Below are positions 1 to 11,147 of a stretch of 64,000 bases of DNA, in pieces. The stretch is taken from assembly GCA_021234155.1 (NCBI GenBank), contig JAJEKV010000053.1, forward strand, positions 1,437,307 through 1,501,306, in the 5' to 3' direction. The stretch's first letter is position 1; each line of letters begins with the position of its first letter. The position numbers were made by a program, and so were the translations under genes. Source of the DNA: Isoetes taiwanensis. Lineage: Eukaryota; Streptophyta; Lycopodiopsida; Isoetales; Isoetaceae. The notes below the pieces were generated by a model. That model was not told the DNA's origin and did no database searches. It was given only the letters and a program-made list of their open reading frames with translations.

Positions 1-1920
1 AAACTATAACTAAGAATGTAAATGTAACGGTTCTCAAGGAATCTGGGAGCTAGATGTATCAGGAATCTGTGAGGTGTCAGAGGTTAAATGCTCTAACACT
101 CAGCCTTCAAGCTTGACACCAAAATCAGTAACTTCCATGGCTTAACAGTGATGCAGAAGACAAGCTCGAGGAAGAGCTTTAGTGAAGGAATCTGTTAACA
201 TGTCTTGAGTAGGCAAATATTGTAACTTGATAAAATTCTCTTCAATCTGTTGTCGAACATAGTGCTAATGGATGGGTATGTGATGCATCTGAGATCTGTG
301 GGCTGGACATTGAGCCATATTGATGACACTTTGATTATCAATGCGAACATGGACGAGCAGCTTGGACAAACTGGAGAAATTGAATAGTAAGCAGGGCTCC
401 ATAAGACAAGGCTAAATACTCCGCTTCAGCAGAAGATCGAGCTACAACAACTTGTTTCTTGGACAACCATCCCAAAGGATCACCATAATATAAGTAGCAA
501 CAGCCGCTGGTAGATCTGCAATTTACATTAGTGCCATGACTTGCATCCACCATCAAGATTAAATCCGAAAAATCAGTAGCAGAATAAGTGATCCCATGAT
601 GTGGAGTGCCTTGACGATACCTTATGATTCTTTTTGCAAGGTTCCAATATTATGAGCTGAACCTGTCATTAAATTGGCTTAGCGTCATCATGGAATACCA
701 AATGTCTATGAGGAGAATAAGTGATTCCATGATGTGGAGTGCCTTGAAGATACCTTAGGATTCTTTTTGCAAGTTCCAATATTGTGAGCTGAACTTGTCA
801 TTAAATTGGCTTAGCGTCATCATGGAATACCAAATGTCATCATTACATACACGAGGCTGCCAATGAGGGATCTGTAAGGAAAATCAGGAGAAGGGGATGG
901 ATCAGAAATGACATCAAAGAGTCTAAGGTTTGGTTCCATAGGAATGGTAGTGGGATGGGCAGAGCTCATGCCAAACCATTCTAAGATCTCTCGAACATAT
1001 CTCCTTGATCAATGTGAAGACTTCGCTGTGCACGATTCGGCCAATGTGGATGCCAAGAAAGGAGGCTTCACTCAAGAACTTCGTGGAAAACATAGTGTTA
1101 AGGTGTCGATAAAGACCATCCAAATGAGCTCGATTGTTGTCGATGAGCAAGAGATCATCAACGTAGAATACGATGATGACCAAAGAATCTTCATGATGCC
1201 TGAAATAACGATTAGTATCTGTAGGAGCAGTCTAAAAATTCAGACCTTGAAGTGTTGCATCAAAGCATTGAAACCAAGCTTTAAAAGCATGTTTAAGACC
1301 GTAAATAGCTCGATGCAAGTGGAAAATATGATTTCGATGATCAAAATCCCCAAAGCTGGGTGGTGCTTCATGTATAGGTCTTCGAGTTCCATGCAAGAAT
1401 GCAGTCTGCACATCTAATTGAAAAATTTCCCAATCATAATGGGTTGCAACTGCAAGAATGGTTCTCAAACTGTTCATATGAACCACTGGGGAGTAAGTAT
1501 CATGAAAATCAATACCTTGGACTAGTGTCAATCCACGAGCCACGAGATGAGCTTTGCACCTCTGTAATGAACCATCTGGGTGAAGCTTTTTGGAGAAAAT
1601 CCACTTACAATCAACTGCAGAACAACCTAGAGGTAGGGAAGTGAGCGTCCAAATGCCATTCGCATGCATGGATGCAATTTCTTCCTCAGCAATATGTTTC
1701 TAGTGAATGCCTTCAGGACTATTGAGTGCAAGATGTATGGTGGGTGGTGCACTTGTGGTTGCCAAGCAAACCCATTCAACAATGCTAGTTTCGATCTGTT
1801 CAATGATCTGTTGAGTCGATATTCAAATATGCTCTGATCTTCGCAAAAGTGGAGCACGGACAAGAGAAGGTGCATGGGCAGGGTCGGATTGCTCAAGAGG
1901 CTCAATAAAGCACAATTTCA
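1..1920 (-). mobile_element. Ty1/copia retrotransposon pol fossil
   Basis: Reading the minus strand from about 1.9 kb downward, conserved copia parts appear in the usual order. The reverse transcriptase region lies at about 1669-1232 and contains the typical block with LDVQTAFLHG. The YVDDLL catalytic-site block follows at about 1183-923. The RNase H region at about 556-338 contains ARSSAEAEY. The usual C-terminal pol end is near 230-140. The copy is clearly broken at several places and no long terminal repeats were recognised in the window, so it is an old fossil that may extend beyond the left edge. The upper ~140 bases lie inside the tandem duplication that begins near 1779, so the insertion predates the duplication. 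Confidence 0.9.
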
Positions 1921-2093
1921 TTAAAATGCAAAATTTCATGGTTCTAATTGGGGACGAAATTGTTTTCTAGTCGTGCATGTGAAGTGCCATTATTTGGCGC
2001 CATTAGAAACATGACAGTGCAGAAATTACAGCTAAGAACAACATTAATTTTATAACAAGGAAGATTTTCATATCCATCGACACTTAGAGACAC

Positions 2094-3043
2094 TTGATTG
2101 AGTTCGGTGGGGCCCTCACCATGTCGACCGCTTTGCTAGCCTGTCTAATGCTTTACTTCCCGTGTTCAATACCAAGAATGCTTACCCTTTTCGGATTCCC
2201 CCTAATGCTTTTCCTACAATTGGCGCTTATTCAACAACTTTTGCTTCCCTCCCGCCTCCTTGGTCTCTGTTGTTTTGCACTATGCTCGCCTCTGCCATGT
2301 TCGCCTGACATTGGTCGTCTTTTCACGGCCTTCTGCCGCTTGGTGGCCGTTGGTCGCTTCTAACATGAACTCCTGACAGCCATTTGCTGTAGATGCATTA
2401 TTTTTTCATGAGTTTTCTCGGGCTTTGCTCCCGTCGGTCTCACGTCTCGCGTTGATTCTGTTATTTTGTTATGTGTTCCAGATGTTTTACCGCATTTTTC
2501 TGCAGTCTCCCCTATCTTTGTGGCTCCTATCCTCACGTCCGTCCTTCAATCCCGTGCTGCTTCTATCCTGCTTGCGTATGCCTCTGTCTGGCAGCGGTTT
2601 TGGTTTTGGTGCATGTCACAAAATGTCCCTTTCCTTCCTGCTTCATCCATCTATGTCGCGGCCTTCTTCGCCTCTTTCGTGTCTTCCCGCCAACACCTAT
2701 TCTCGCTGCCACCTCGTTTTTTTCACAGTTTGATTAATGCCCCCTCTCCCCCTCCGGTCCTTTGCCCTCATTGGTCCGCCCCGCTCAAAACCCCGATAAC
2801 CCTCGATCGCTGATTTGCCCCCTCTCTCACGCTCACATCCGACTAGTTATTTTGTCCTTTGCCCTGACCCATGCAGAGTGGCGGGATTTGATGAAAGCCT
2901 CATTAGTCACCTTATGCTTTACTGGTTTTCTCCGTATTTCCGAGGCCCTCCACTTGAGTTGGCGGGATCTGACCTTTTTTCCGGATCATGTCTGCGTGGC
3001 AATCCAGAAATCTAAATGTGACCAGATTGCACAAGGAGCTTAA
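2094..3043 (+). mobile_element. DIRS-like tyrosine-recombinase element fossil (copy 1)
   Basis: Two parts typical of DIRS-group elements are visible on the plus strand. The first, near 2110-2340, resembles the end of the RNase H region that follows a DIRS reverse transcriptase, with WGPHHVDRFAS and a later PPWSLL. The second, about 2466-3043, is a tyrosine recombinase: an N-terminal core-binding region, then GFLRISEAL, which matches box I with its catalytic arginine, and a downstream K-rich strand. The reading frame is broken in several places. It is a fossil about 2% diverged from its duplicate at 7511-8464. A Crypton origin is possible for the recombinase alone, but the upstream RNase H-like part favours DIRS. 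Confidence 0.65.
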
Positions 3044-4861
3044 AAATGTATAACTATATTTAACTAGTATGATATCATCTAAAAACCATGATCTATATGA
3101 TTTCTTATGCATGATTTTTCTTGATAGAAAAAAATCGCATGTCATAGTGGTTATACTCATGGTGGTTTATGATACGATTTTTATGTTGATTATTAATAAT
3201 ACAAGAAATTTATCGCGGCCGCCGCGAACATTTCTCTTCTCCAACCCGCTGCAAAAGAAGTTTTGTGCTAAGTCGAATAGATGTCAATTCTGGACATCCT
3301 TGAGATGCGATGATAGAGATGTATGCTAATTGCAGTTCACACACTGTGAGGCAAGTCAAGACATGCCTGTTCGACCCCATATTCTTTGCAAGAATGGTCT
3401 ATAGTGCCCAACATAGAATATTCCCCATAAACTAATGCAATCTAATGGCCTCGAAAAAATTCAGAACACGAGAAATGATAATACACTCCACAAATAATGG
3501 AATATTACAAACTACCTATATGTAGAGATGAGACAAATATTAAGTAGATTTCAAAGTTAGTTACAGTTTGTGTACATTCTCATATACAACTATAGTCCCG
3601 AAATTTTGTTTGTACATGACCACTTATACCGACAAACTAAGGGTCTCTAGCCAAGTGGATGGGCATGAGTCCCTTAAAAAATGTGACAAAAATCAGAATC
3701 TACTTTCCTATCAAAGAGTGGTCATATGAGACAGGTAAGAAGCTTCTCAAGGAGCAACTACAGTCTCTGAAGTAAGCATGGTAAACCACACTGTTGCCAT
3801 TTTTGATGACACTCAATCTAAGCTCATAATGAACAAAGGAACTTGGAACACGCATTTTGGCACTGATCACCTTATCAAGGGCAAGGGATTCACTTTGGAA
3901 AATACGATGGAGGACATTATAACATTAGTTAAAAAAAAATGATGATGAAGAAGAAGAAGAAATTTTAAACTCCTAAGACTTACATGTTTGAAGTTATCAA
4001 CATAACTTGAACCATAAGAAATTGGGATGCCCATCCTTTAACTAGCTAGAACCTACATTTGTTGTTGACATTGTTACCATCAAGTGCTCTGAATGCTCCA
4101 AAATGCGCATTAGACTCTTCATTACTATTGGGAGCTCAAAAATTATTTGGGGGCCTACAGTTATTGGTTGCCCCACTAGGTGCTCCATAAATATTGGAAA
4201 TCCCATCCCATAAACATTTGGAGGCCAATAATGTGGGGCTAGATAACCATTAGGTGTGAATCATACATGACACGCCATAAATGGCGTAGCGATCAAATTT
4301 CGAGGTTCGTAAAAGCGTATAGATATCGCACCGCCAAAGGTTTTCAATGGTTCTACGTGTAGCGGGATACAATTAACAAAAGCATCCATCCTCGGCATTG
4401 AAGAATCTGCGAGAATATTTACACCTAAAACATCACATCTTTTTAAAAAATGTAAATGATGTTTTCCCCACCGCCTTTACAGAGCATAGTCCATGAGAAA
4501 AGACCATATGCTTTCCGCCTTCTCGAACACATAAGGCATATCCACGCCATTCGCTTTCGGTTTCACTATCAACGTAGTTTCCAAAATAAAGCCTTCTTGA
4601 ATATTGTCGCTCCATGTTTTTCTTTCTCGTGAGGGAAGGTGCAGATTCGAAAAGTGGATCTATTTCGATCACTTTTATTCGGTGGAAACCTTAAAATTGG
4701 AAGTTGTAATTCATATGGTTCAAAACAACATGACTTTGAACATAGATCGGTCCCTGCCCCTTTGTGGGGTCTCACAGACATATCAAAGGCACTTGTTTTT
4801 GGAACCCTTTGATGCTCCATTCCTACATGTAACTATCCAATCTTGCAAGTAATGCTCACCG

Positions 4862-6176
4862 ACGCTTCTTCTAAAACTGTACATTGACCAGCTAGAAGAA
4901 TGGCTAGCTGAGCACGGGAGGCGCCATTGATGCACCACATAATCCCAAGAACTCATATATGCTGATGATGTTGACACCGCTCGCATATACCCCCGAGGAC
5001 ATGCAACGCCACCTGGATGCTTTGGACACTTTCTTCGCCAATTTATCGACATGAGAGTTAACTTGGCAAGACAAGGGTGCTGCTGGTCCCATCATCCTCG
5101 GCACCCACGCCTTCCCTCATTCACTTACCAGGCGTAGTGGAGGTGGCTCGGGCCTTATAAGTATTTGGGCATTGAGTTTTCTACTACCACACCGGGATGC
5201 ATCCATCGTTTACGGGTCACCGCGGTCGGAAAGCCCCAGATGCAATGCAAAACAACAAATACAAGGCGAAGCTGTATGCATGGGGTCACCGTGCACACTT
5301 GTTGTGGCCTTGGTTGAACCGGTCCTCCTCTATGGGGCGTGTGGGGGCGGTGATATCCCTCACCACTTGGAACGATCTAGAGCAGTGCAGAGGGCCTTCT
5401 TGGCCCTGCACCGAGTGAAATCCACGGTCCCATATCGGATCTTGCTCCAGAGAGACAAAGGCTTTCCATTACAGAGGGTCACTGGAACGTCACATTATTT
5501 ACTTCCCGAAGGTGGGGGCTATGGATGAAGCCCGCTGCCCAACCTTGCTTTTAGCGATGGCGATGGGCCCCAAATACTCAAAAGCTTCTTTGGAAAGACA
5601 AGCAAGCCCGGTGGTTCTCGCTATGGAATGTGCGAGGCACCACGATGTGGACCAAAAGCATACACCGGCGAACCGCAGCCGCCTTTGAAGCAAATTTCTT
5701 GATGCTTGCTTCATGGCCAAGCTTTGGGATGCAGAGGCCCCCGGCCACATGTCAAGGTGGCAAATTATCGACCGGCAGGTTAATCCCATGCTCACGAGGG
5801 GCCCACACAAAATCCGTACAGACATTATCCGGGCTCGGTATGCTCGGTTAGTTGTGCCCCATCAGGCCTTGCATGAGCTACCGAGCACGGCCTCTCAGAG
5901 GGCTTGTTGGGATCGTTACCTCCGGAGGTAATGGATACGCTGACTTCGCTTATGCCCGTCCGACATTAACCTCACCGTGCATTGTGATTATGTATATAAT
6001 CGGCAAAGATGTCGGCATCCTTATTGCTACTAAGGTTTTTCCCCAAAAACCCTTCAAGGCGAGGGTTTTTAATCCTGGTAGTAATACGCTTCTTTGCTCT
6101 CTCTTTGTACTTGGGTCCCATAGGCGGTTGGTCTCCGGTGGACGATAAAATCATATTCTATTCTATTCTATTCTAA
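4862..6176 (+). mobile_element. LINE copy A, RT fragment with (ATTCT)n tail
   Basis: A 5'-truncated non-LTR retrotransposon sits inside duplication copy 1. The reverse transcriptase remnant is recognisable from LYIDQLEEWL (about 4879) and YADDVD (about 4960), both of which match copy B at 41345-42945. The frame is disrupted many times. The 3' end carries a family signature, CCCATAGGCGGTTGGTCTCC then GGACGATAAAA, followed by a short run of ATTCT units at 6155-6175 in place of poly-A. A stem AAAAACCC/GGGTTTTT lies at 6045-6070. Duplication copy 2 lacks the element, so it either inserted after the duplication or was lost from copy 2. Confidence 0.85.
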
Positions 6177-7195
6177 TAAGAGCAAGGAAAAACGCTTCCT
6201 TGGCTTGACGTTAGCATTAACATTGGTTTAACATAACTTACTTATAACTTACTTGAACCATTGAAATTGCTATGCCCCTAATTTAAATAGCTGAAACCGT
6301 CAAAACAATGAACCGGTTGCAAGCCTAAATTAGATGGATGAGATGCATTTGACCGGATATGGTTCGGATTATTTCCCCAAAGGTAATTCCTCTGCTATAA
6401 AATTTCACGAGACAAAGATGCTTGTGCGGTATTTGGACTTGGAGCCGCCAGGAATCTTTGCATCGTGCATCCTTGCAAAAATGGGTAAGATAAGGCCAAC
6501 CTGATTTGACTACTATCGCCGGATTTGGGGATTACCGGCTAAATTTGAAGACCCATAAAGCAAAACATGGTTCGTAGGTCGATTTTGAGACCCATAAAGC
6601 AAAACCCCGTTGAGAAGTCCGATTTGATGCTCTTAAGAAGTCTGATTTGATGTATTAAGACCCGTTTGTAGGTTCCCGGTTGAAGATTTCGGGCTGTAGG
6701 CATGGGACCATGATTCGACCCTCAGTAGGTGGATAGAGCCCTTCAAAGTTCATAGATAATAGGCTCTATTCACGAGTCGTGGGGTTTTGCCTCGTAAATA
6801 TTAAGCTTGAAGTGATTCCAATCTACACATCAAAACATAAAAATATGCCATACCCGAAGTTAAGGAAGAAATAAACCCAGATGAATAAGCCGGGCTCACC
6901 CGACCGCAAAGCTCTGTGACAATAGAGAGATTCTCCACTTCCCACAGAAACAAAACACACCAGAAGGAAATAATCGCCTGAGAATAGAGCCGGAATGAGC
7001 AAGAGGTTAGTTTCTTGAGCATTTAGGGTTCATTATTCGAACAAATCTGCAGAAAAAGAGATGACAATGAGCAAAGAGGCAGGGGCAGTGCTAAGAAAAT
7101 CAATGAGCAGGGATTCAAGAGTAATCTGCGAGACTTTTGGATCAGATAATGCATAGAGGATGGAGAGGCAGGGGAGCAGGTATAGCGGAAATGCA

Positions 7196-10100
7196 ACAAT
7201 GCTAGTTTCGGTCTGTTCAATGATCTGTTGAGTCAGTATTCAAATACGCTCTGATCTTCGCAAAAGTGGAGCACGGACAAGAGGAGGTACATGGGCAGGG
7301 TCGGATTGCTTAAGAGGCTCAATAAAGCACAATTTCATTAAAATGCGAAATTTCATGATTCTAATTAGGGACGAAATTGTTTTTTAGTCGTGCATGTGAA
7401 GTGCCATTATTTGGCGCCATTAGAAACATGACAGTGCAGAAATTACAGCTAAGAACAAGATTAATTTTATAACAAGGAAGATTTTCATATCCATCGACAC
7501 TTAGAGACACTTGATTGAGTTCGGTGGGGCCCTCACCATGTCGACCGCTTTGCTAGCCTGTCTAATGCTTTACTTCCCGTGTTCAATACCAAGAATGCTT
7601 ACCCTTTTCGGATTCCCCCTGATGCTTTTCCTACAATTGGCGCTTGTTCAACAACTTTTGCTTCCCTCCCGCCTCCTTGGTCTCTGTTGTTTTGCACTAT
7701 GCTTGCCTGTGCCATGTTCGCCTGACATTGGCCGTCTTTTCACGGCCTTCTGCCCCTTGGTGGCCGTTGGTCGCTTCTAACATGAACTCCTGGCAACCAT
7801 TTGCTGTAGATGCATTATTTTTTCATGAGTTTTCTCGGGCTTTGCTCCCGTCGGTCTCACGTCTCGCGTTGATTCTGTTATTTTGTTATGTGTTCCAGAT
7901 GTTTTACCACATTTTTCTGCAGTCTCCCCTATCTTTGTGGCTCCTATCCTCACGTCCGTCCTTCAATCCCGTGCTGCTTCTACCCTGCTTGCGTATGCCT
8001 CTGTCTGGCAGCGGTTTTGGTTTTGGTGCATGTCACAAAATGTTCCTTTCCTTCCTGCTTCGTCCATCTATATCGCGGCCTTCTTTGCCTCTTTCGTGTC
8101 TTCCCGCCAACACCTATCCTCGCTGCCACCTCGTTTTTTTCACAGTTTGATTAATGCCCCTTCTCCTTGCTCGGGTCCTTTGCCCTCATTGGTCCGCCAG
8201 CCTGCTCCGCGGCTTCGGCCAACACCTCAGTCGCGGTTGCCCCTCTCTACTGCTCACATCCGACTAGTTATTTTGTCCTTTGCCCTGACCCATGCAGAGT
8301 GGCGGGATTTGATGAAAGCCTCATTAGTCACCTTATGCTTTGCTGGTTTTCTCCGTATTTCCGAGGCCCTCCACTTGAGTTGGCAAGATCTGACCTTTTT
8401 TCCGGATCATGTCTGCGTGGCAATCCAGAAATCTAAATGTGACCAGATTGCACAAGGAGCTTAAAAATATATAACTATATTTAACTAGTATGATATCATC
8501 TAAAAACCATGATCTATATGATTTCTTATGCATGATTTTTCTTGATAGAAAAAAATCGCATGTCATAGTGGTTATACTCATGGTGGTTTATGATACGATT
8601 TTTATGTTGATTATTAATAATACAAGAAATTTATCGCGGCCGCCGCGAACATTTCTCTTCTCCAACCCGCTGCAAAAGAAGTTTTGTGCTAAGTCGAATA
8701 GATGTCAATTCTGGACATCCTTGAGATGCGATGATAGAGATGTATGCTGATTGCAGTTCACACACTGTGAGGCAAGTCAAGACATGCATGTTCGACCCCA
8801 TATTCTTTGCAAGAATGGTCTATAGTGCCCAACATAGAATATTCCCCATAAACTAATGCAATCTAATGGCCTCGAAAAAATTCAGAACACGAGAAATGAT
8901 AATACACTCCACAAATAATGGAATATTACAAACTACCTATATGTAGAGATGAGACAAATATTAAGTAGATTTCAAAGTTAGTTACAGTTTGTGTACATTC
9001 TCATATACAACTATAGTCCCGAAATTTTGTTTGTACATGACCACTTATACCGACAAACTAAGGGTCTCTAGCCAAGTGGATGGGCATGAGTCCCTTGAAA
9101 AATGTGACAAAAATCAGAATCTACTTTCCTATCAAAGAGTGGTCATATGAGACAGGCAAGAAGCTTCTCAAGGAGCAACTATAGTCTCTGAAGTAAGCAT
9201 GGTAAACCACACTGTTGCCATTTTTTATGACACTCAATCTAAGCTCATAATGAACAAAGGAACTTGGAACACGCATTTTGGCACTGACCACCTTATCAAG
9301 GGCAAGGGATTCACCTTGGAAAATACGATGGAGGACACTATAACATTAGTTAAAAAAAATGATGATGAAGAAGAAGAAGAAGAAGAAATTTTAAACTCCT
9401 AAGACTTACATGTTTGAAGTTATCAACATAACTTGAACCATAAAAAATTGGGATGCCCATCCTTTAACTAGCTAGAACCTACATTTGTTATTGACATCGT
9501 TACCATCAAGTGCTCTGAATGCTCCAAAATGCGCATTAGACTCTTCATTACTATTGGGACCTCAAAAATTATTTGGGGGCCTACAGTTATTGGTTGCCCC
9601 ACTAGGTGCTCCATAAATATTGGAAATCCCATCCCATAAACATTTGGAGGCCAATAATGTGGGCCTAGATAACCATTAGGTGTGAATCATACATGACCTG
9701 CCATAAATGGCCGTAGCAGTCAAATTTCTGAGGTTCTGTAAAACTGTATAGATACTGCACACGCGCTAATTCGATCACTTTATTCAGTGGAAACCTTAAA
9801 ATTGGAAGTTGTAATTCATATGGTTCAAAACAACATGACTTTGAACATAGACGAAGCCTGCCCCTTTGTGGGGTCTGCCAGGACATATCAAAGGTACTGT
9901 TTTTTTTGGAACCCTTTGATGCTCCATTCCTACATGTAACTATCCAATCTTGCAAGTAATGCTCACCCTCTTCTAATAAGAGCAAGGAAAAACGCTTCCT
10001 TGGCTTGACGTTAGCATTAACATTGGTTTAACATAACTTATAACTTACTTGAACCATTGAAATTGCTATGCCCCTAATTTAAATAGCTGAAACCGTCAAA

Positions 10101-11000
10101 ATAATGAACCGGTTGCAAGCCTAAATTAGATGGATGAGATGCGCATTTGACTGGATGGTTCAGATTATTTCCCCAAAGGTAATTCCTCTGCTATGAAATT
10201 TCCTGAGACAAAGATGCTTGTGCAGGTATTTGGACTTGGAGCCAGCAGAATCTTTGCATCGTGCATCCTTGCAGCGAGTAAGATAAGGCCAACTTGATTT
10301 GGCTACTATCAGGCCGGATTTGGGGATTACCAGCTAAATTTGAAGACCCATAAAGCAAAACATGGTTCAGAGGTCGATTTTGAGACCCATAAAGCAAAAC
10401 CCGGTTGAGAAGTCTGATTTGATGCTCTTAAGAAGTCTGATTTGATGTATTAAGACCCGATTTGTAGGTTCCCAGTTGAAGATTTCCAGGCTGTAGGCAT
10501 AGGACCATGATTCGACCCTGTAGGTGGATAGAGCCCCTTCAAAGTTCATAGATAATAGGCTCTATTCACAGAATCGTAGGGTTTTTGCCTCAGAAATATT
10601 AAGCTTGAAGTGATTCCAATCTACACATCAAAAACATAAAAATATGCCATGCCCGAGTTAAGGAAGAAATAAACCTGTATGAATAAGCTGGGCTCACCCG
10701 ACCCTGCAAAGCTCTGTGACAATAGAGAGATTCTCCACTTCCCACAGAAACAAAACACACCAGAAGGAAATAATCGCCTGAGAATAGAGCCGGAATGAGC
10801 AAGAGGTTAGTTTCTTGAGCATTTAGGGTTCATTATTCGAACAAATCTGCAGAAAAAGAGATGACAATGAGCGAAGAGGCAAAGGCAGTGCTAAGAAAAT
10901 CAATGAGCAGGGATTCAAGAGTAATCTACGAGACTTTTGGATCAGATAATGCATAGAGGATGGAGAGGCAGGGGAGCAGGCATAGCGGAAATGCAACAAC
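7196..11000 (+). repeat. Large tandem duplication, copy 2 (~3.8 kb)
   Basis: This is the downstream copy of the duplicated unit. It starts directly after copy 1 at the string CAACAATGCTAG and ends at CAACAACGGCG, where similarity to copy 1 stops. It lacks the LINE present in copy 1 and runs straight from GCTCACC into CTCTTCTAATAAG, so it preserves what looks like the empty target site. It contains a second copy of the DIRS-like recombinase relic and of the short copia flank. Confidence 0.9.
7511..8464 (+). mobile_element. DIRS-like tyrosine-recombinase element fossil (copy 2)
   Basis: This is the second copy, carried by the tandem duplication. The recombinase part (7883-8464) is an open stretch of about 193 codons with a core-binding region (STLLAYASVWQRFWF) and the box I segment GFLRISEALHLSW. 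The RNase H-like part lies upstream at about 7520-7750 in another frame. The open stretch stops before the recombinase box II H-x-x-R and the tyrosine, so the element is incomplete and broken. Confidence 0.65.
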
Positions 11001-11147
11001 GGCGATAAGTAGCAGAAGGACGATGGCGGCGATCCCAGTCCGGGTGTTTTTCTTCTCAATTTTATTTTCTCTGGCATTTTTTTTTGCTTCCCTATTTTTT
11101 CCCTCCGGAAATACGTGGCAGGAATCAACCGAATATGCCAATCGCAT
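10823..11147 (-). other. Possible 5' exon with a membrane segment (uncertain)
   Basis: The minus strand from about 11147 reads a basic stretch (KKNARENKIEKKN) followed by a strongly hydrophobic segment (IAAIVLLLLIAVVAFPLCLL), then a pyrimidine-rich tract ending in CTGCAG near 10850. This resembles the start of a membrane protein gene. The tandem duplication breakpoint cuts this segment, so copy 1 (near 7020-7195) has only its downstream part. In copy 2 the frame meets a TAG soon after the membrane segment where copy 1 has CAG. I do not recognise a family, and it may not be a gene. Confidence 0.25.

Larger units (their letters stand above)
1779..7195 (+). repeat. Large tandem duplication, copy 1 (~5.4 kb)
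   Basis: Sequence from about 1779 to 7195 is repeated head-to-tail from 7196 to about 11000. Matching runs include 1779-4280 with 7196-9720, 4655-4860 with 9766-9966, and 6165-7195 with 9968-11000. The first part is about 97-98% identical by eye. The left edge, the middle junction and the right edge all share the short string CAACAA. That is what a tandem duplication formed at a six-base microhomology would leave. Copy 1 holds two blocks missing from copy 2: about 345 bases near 4310-4655 and a LINE of about 1.3 kb at 4862-6176. Confidence 0.9.

Noticed and set aside
2425-2733. Separate small ORFs overlapping the recombinase region
   Set aside because: Shadow frames of the DIRS-like fossil in C/T-rich sequence.
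3640-3680. tRNA-like string TCTAGCCAAGTGGATGGG (also near 9068)
   Set aside because: Resembles an A box, but no B box or cloverleaf follows. It is just part of the duplicated unit.
4433-4852. Overlapping ORFs on both strands in the 345-base block unique to copy 1
   Set aside because: No motif, and base changes between the copies make the frames unreliable.
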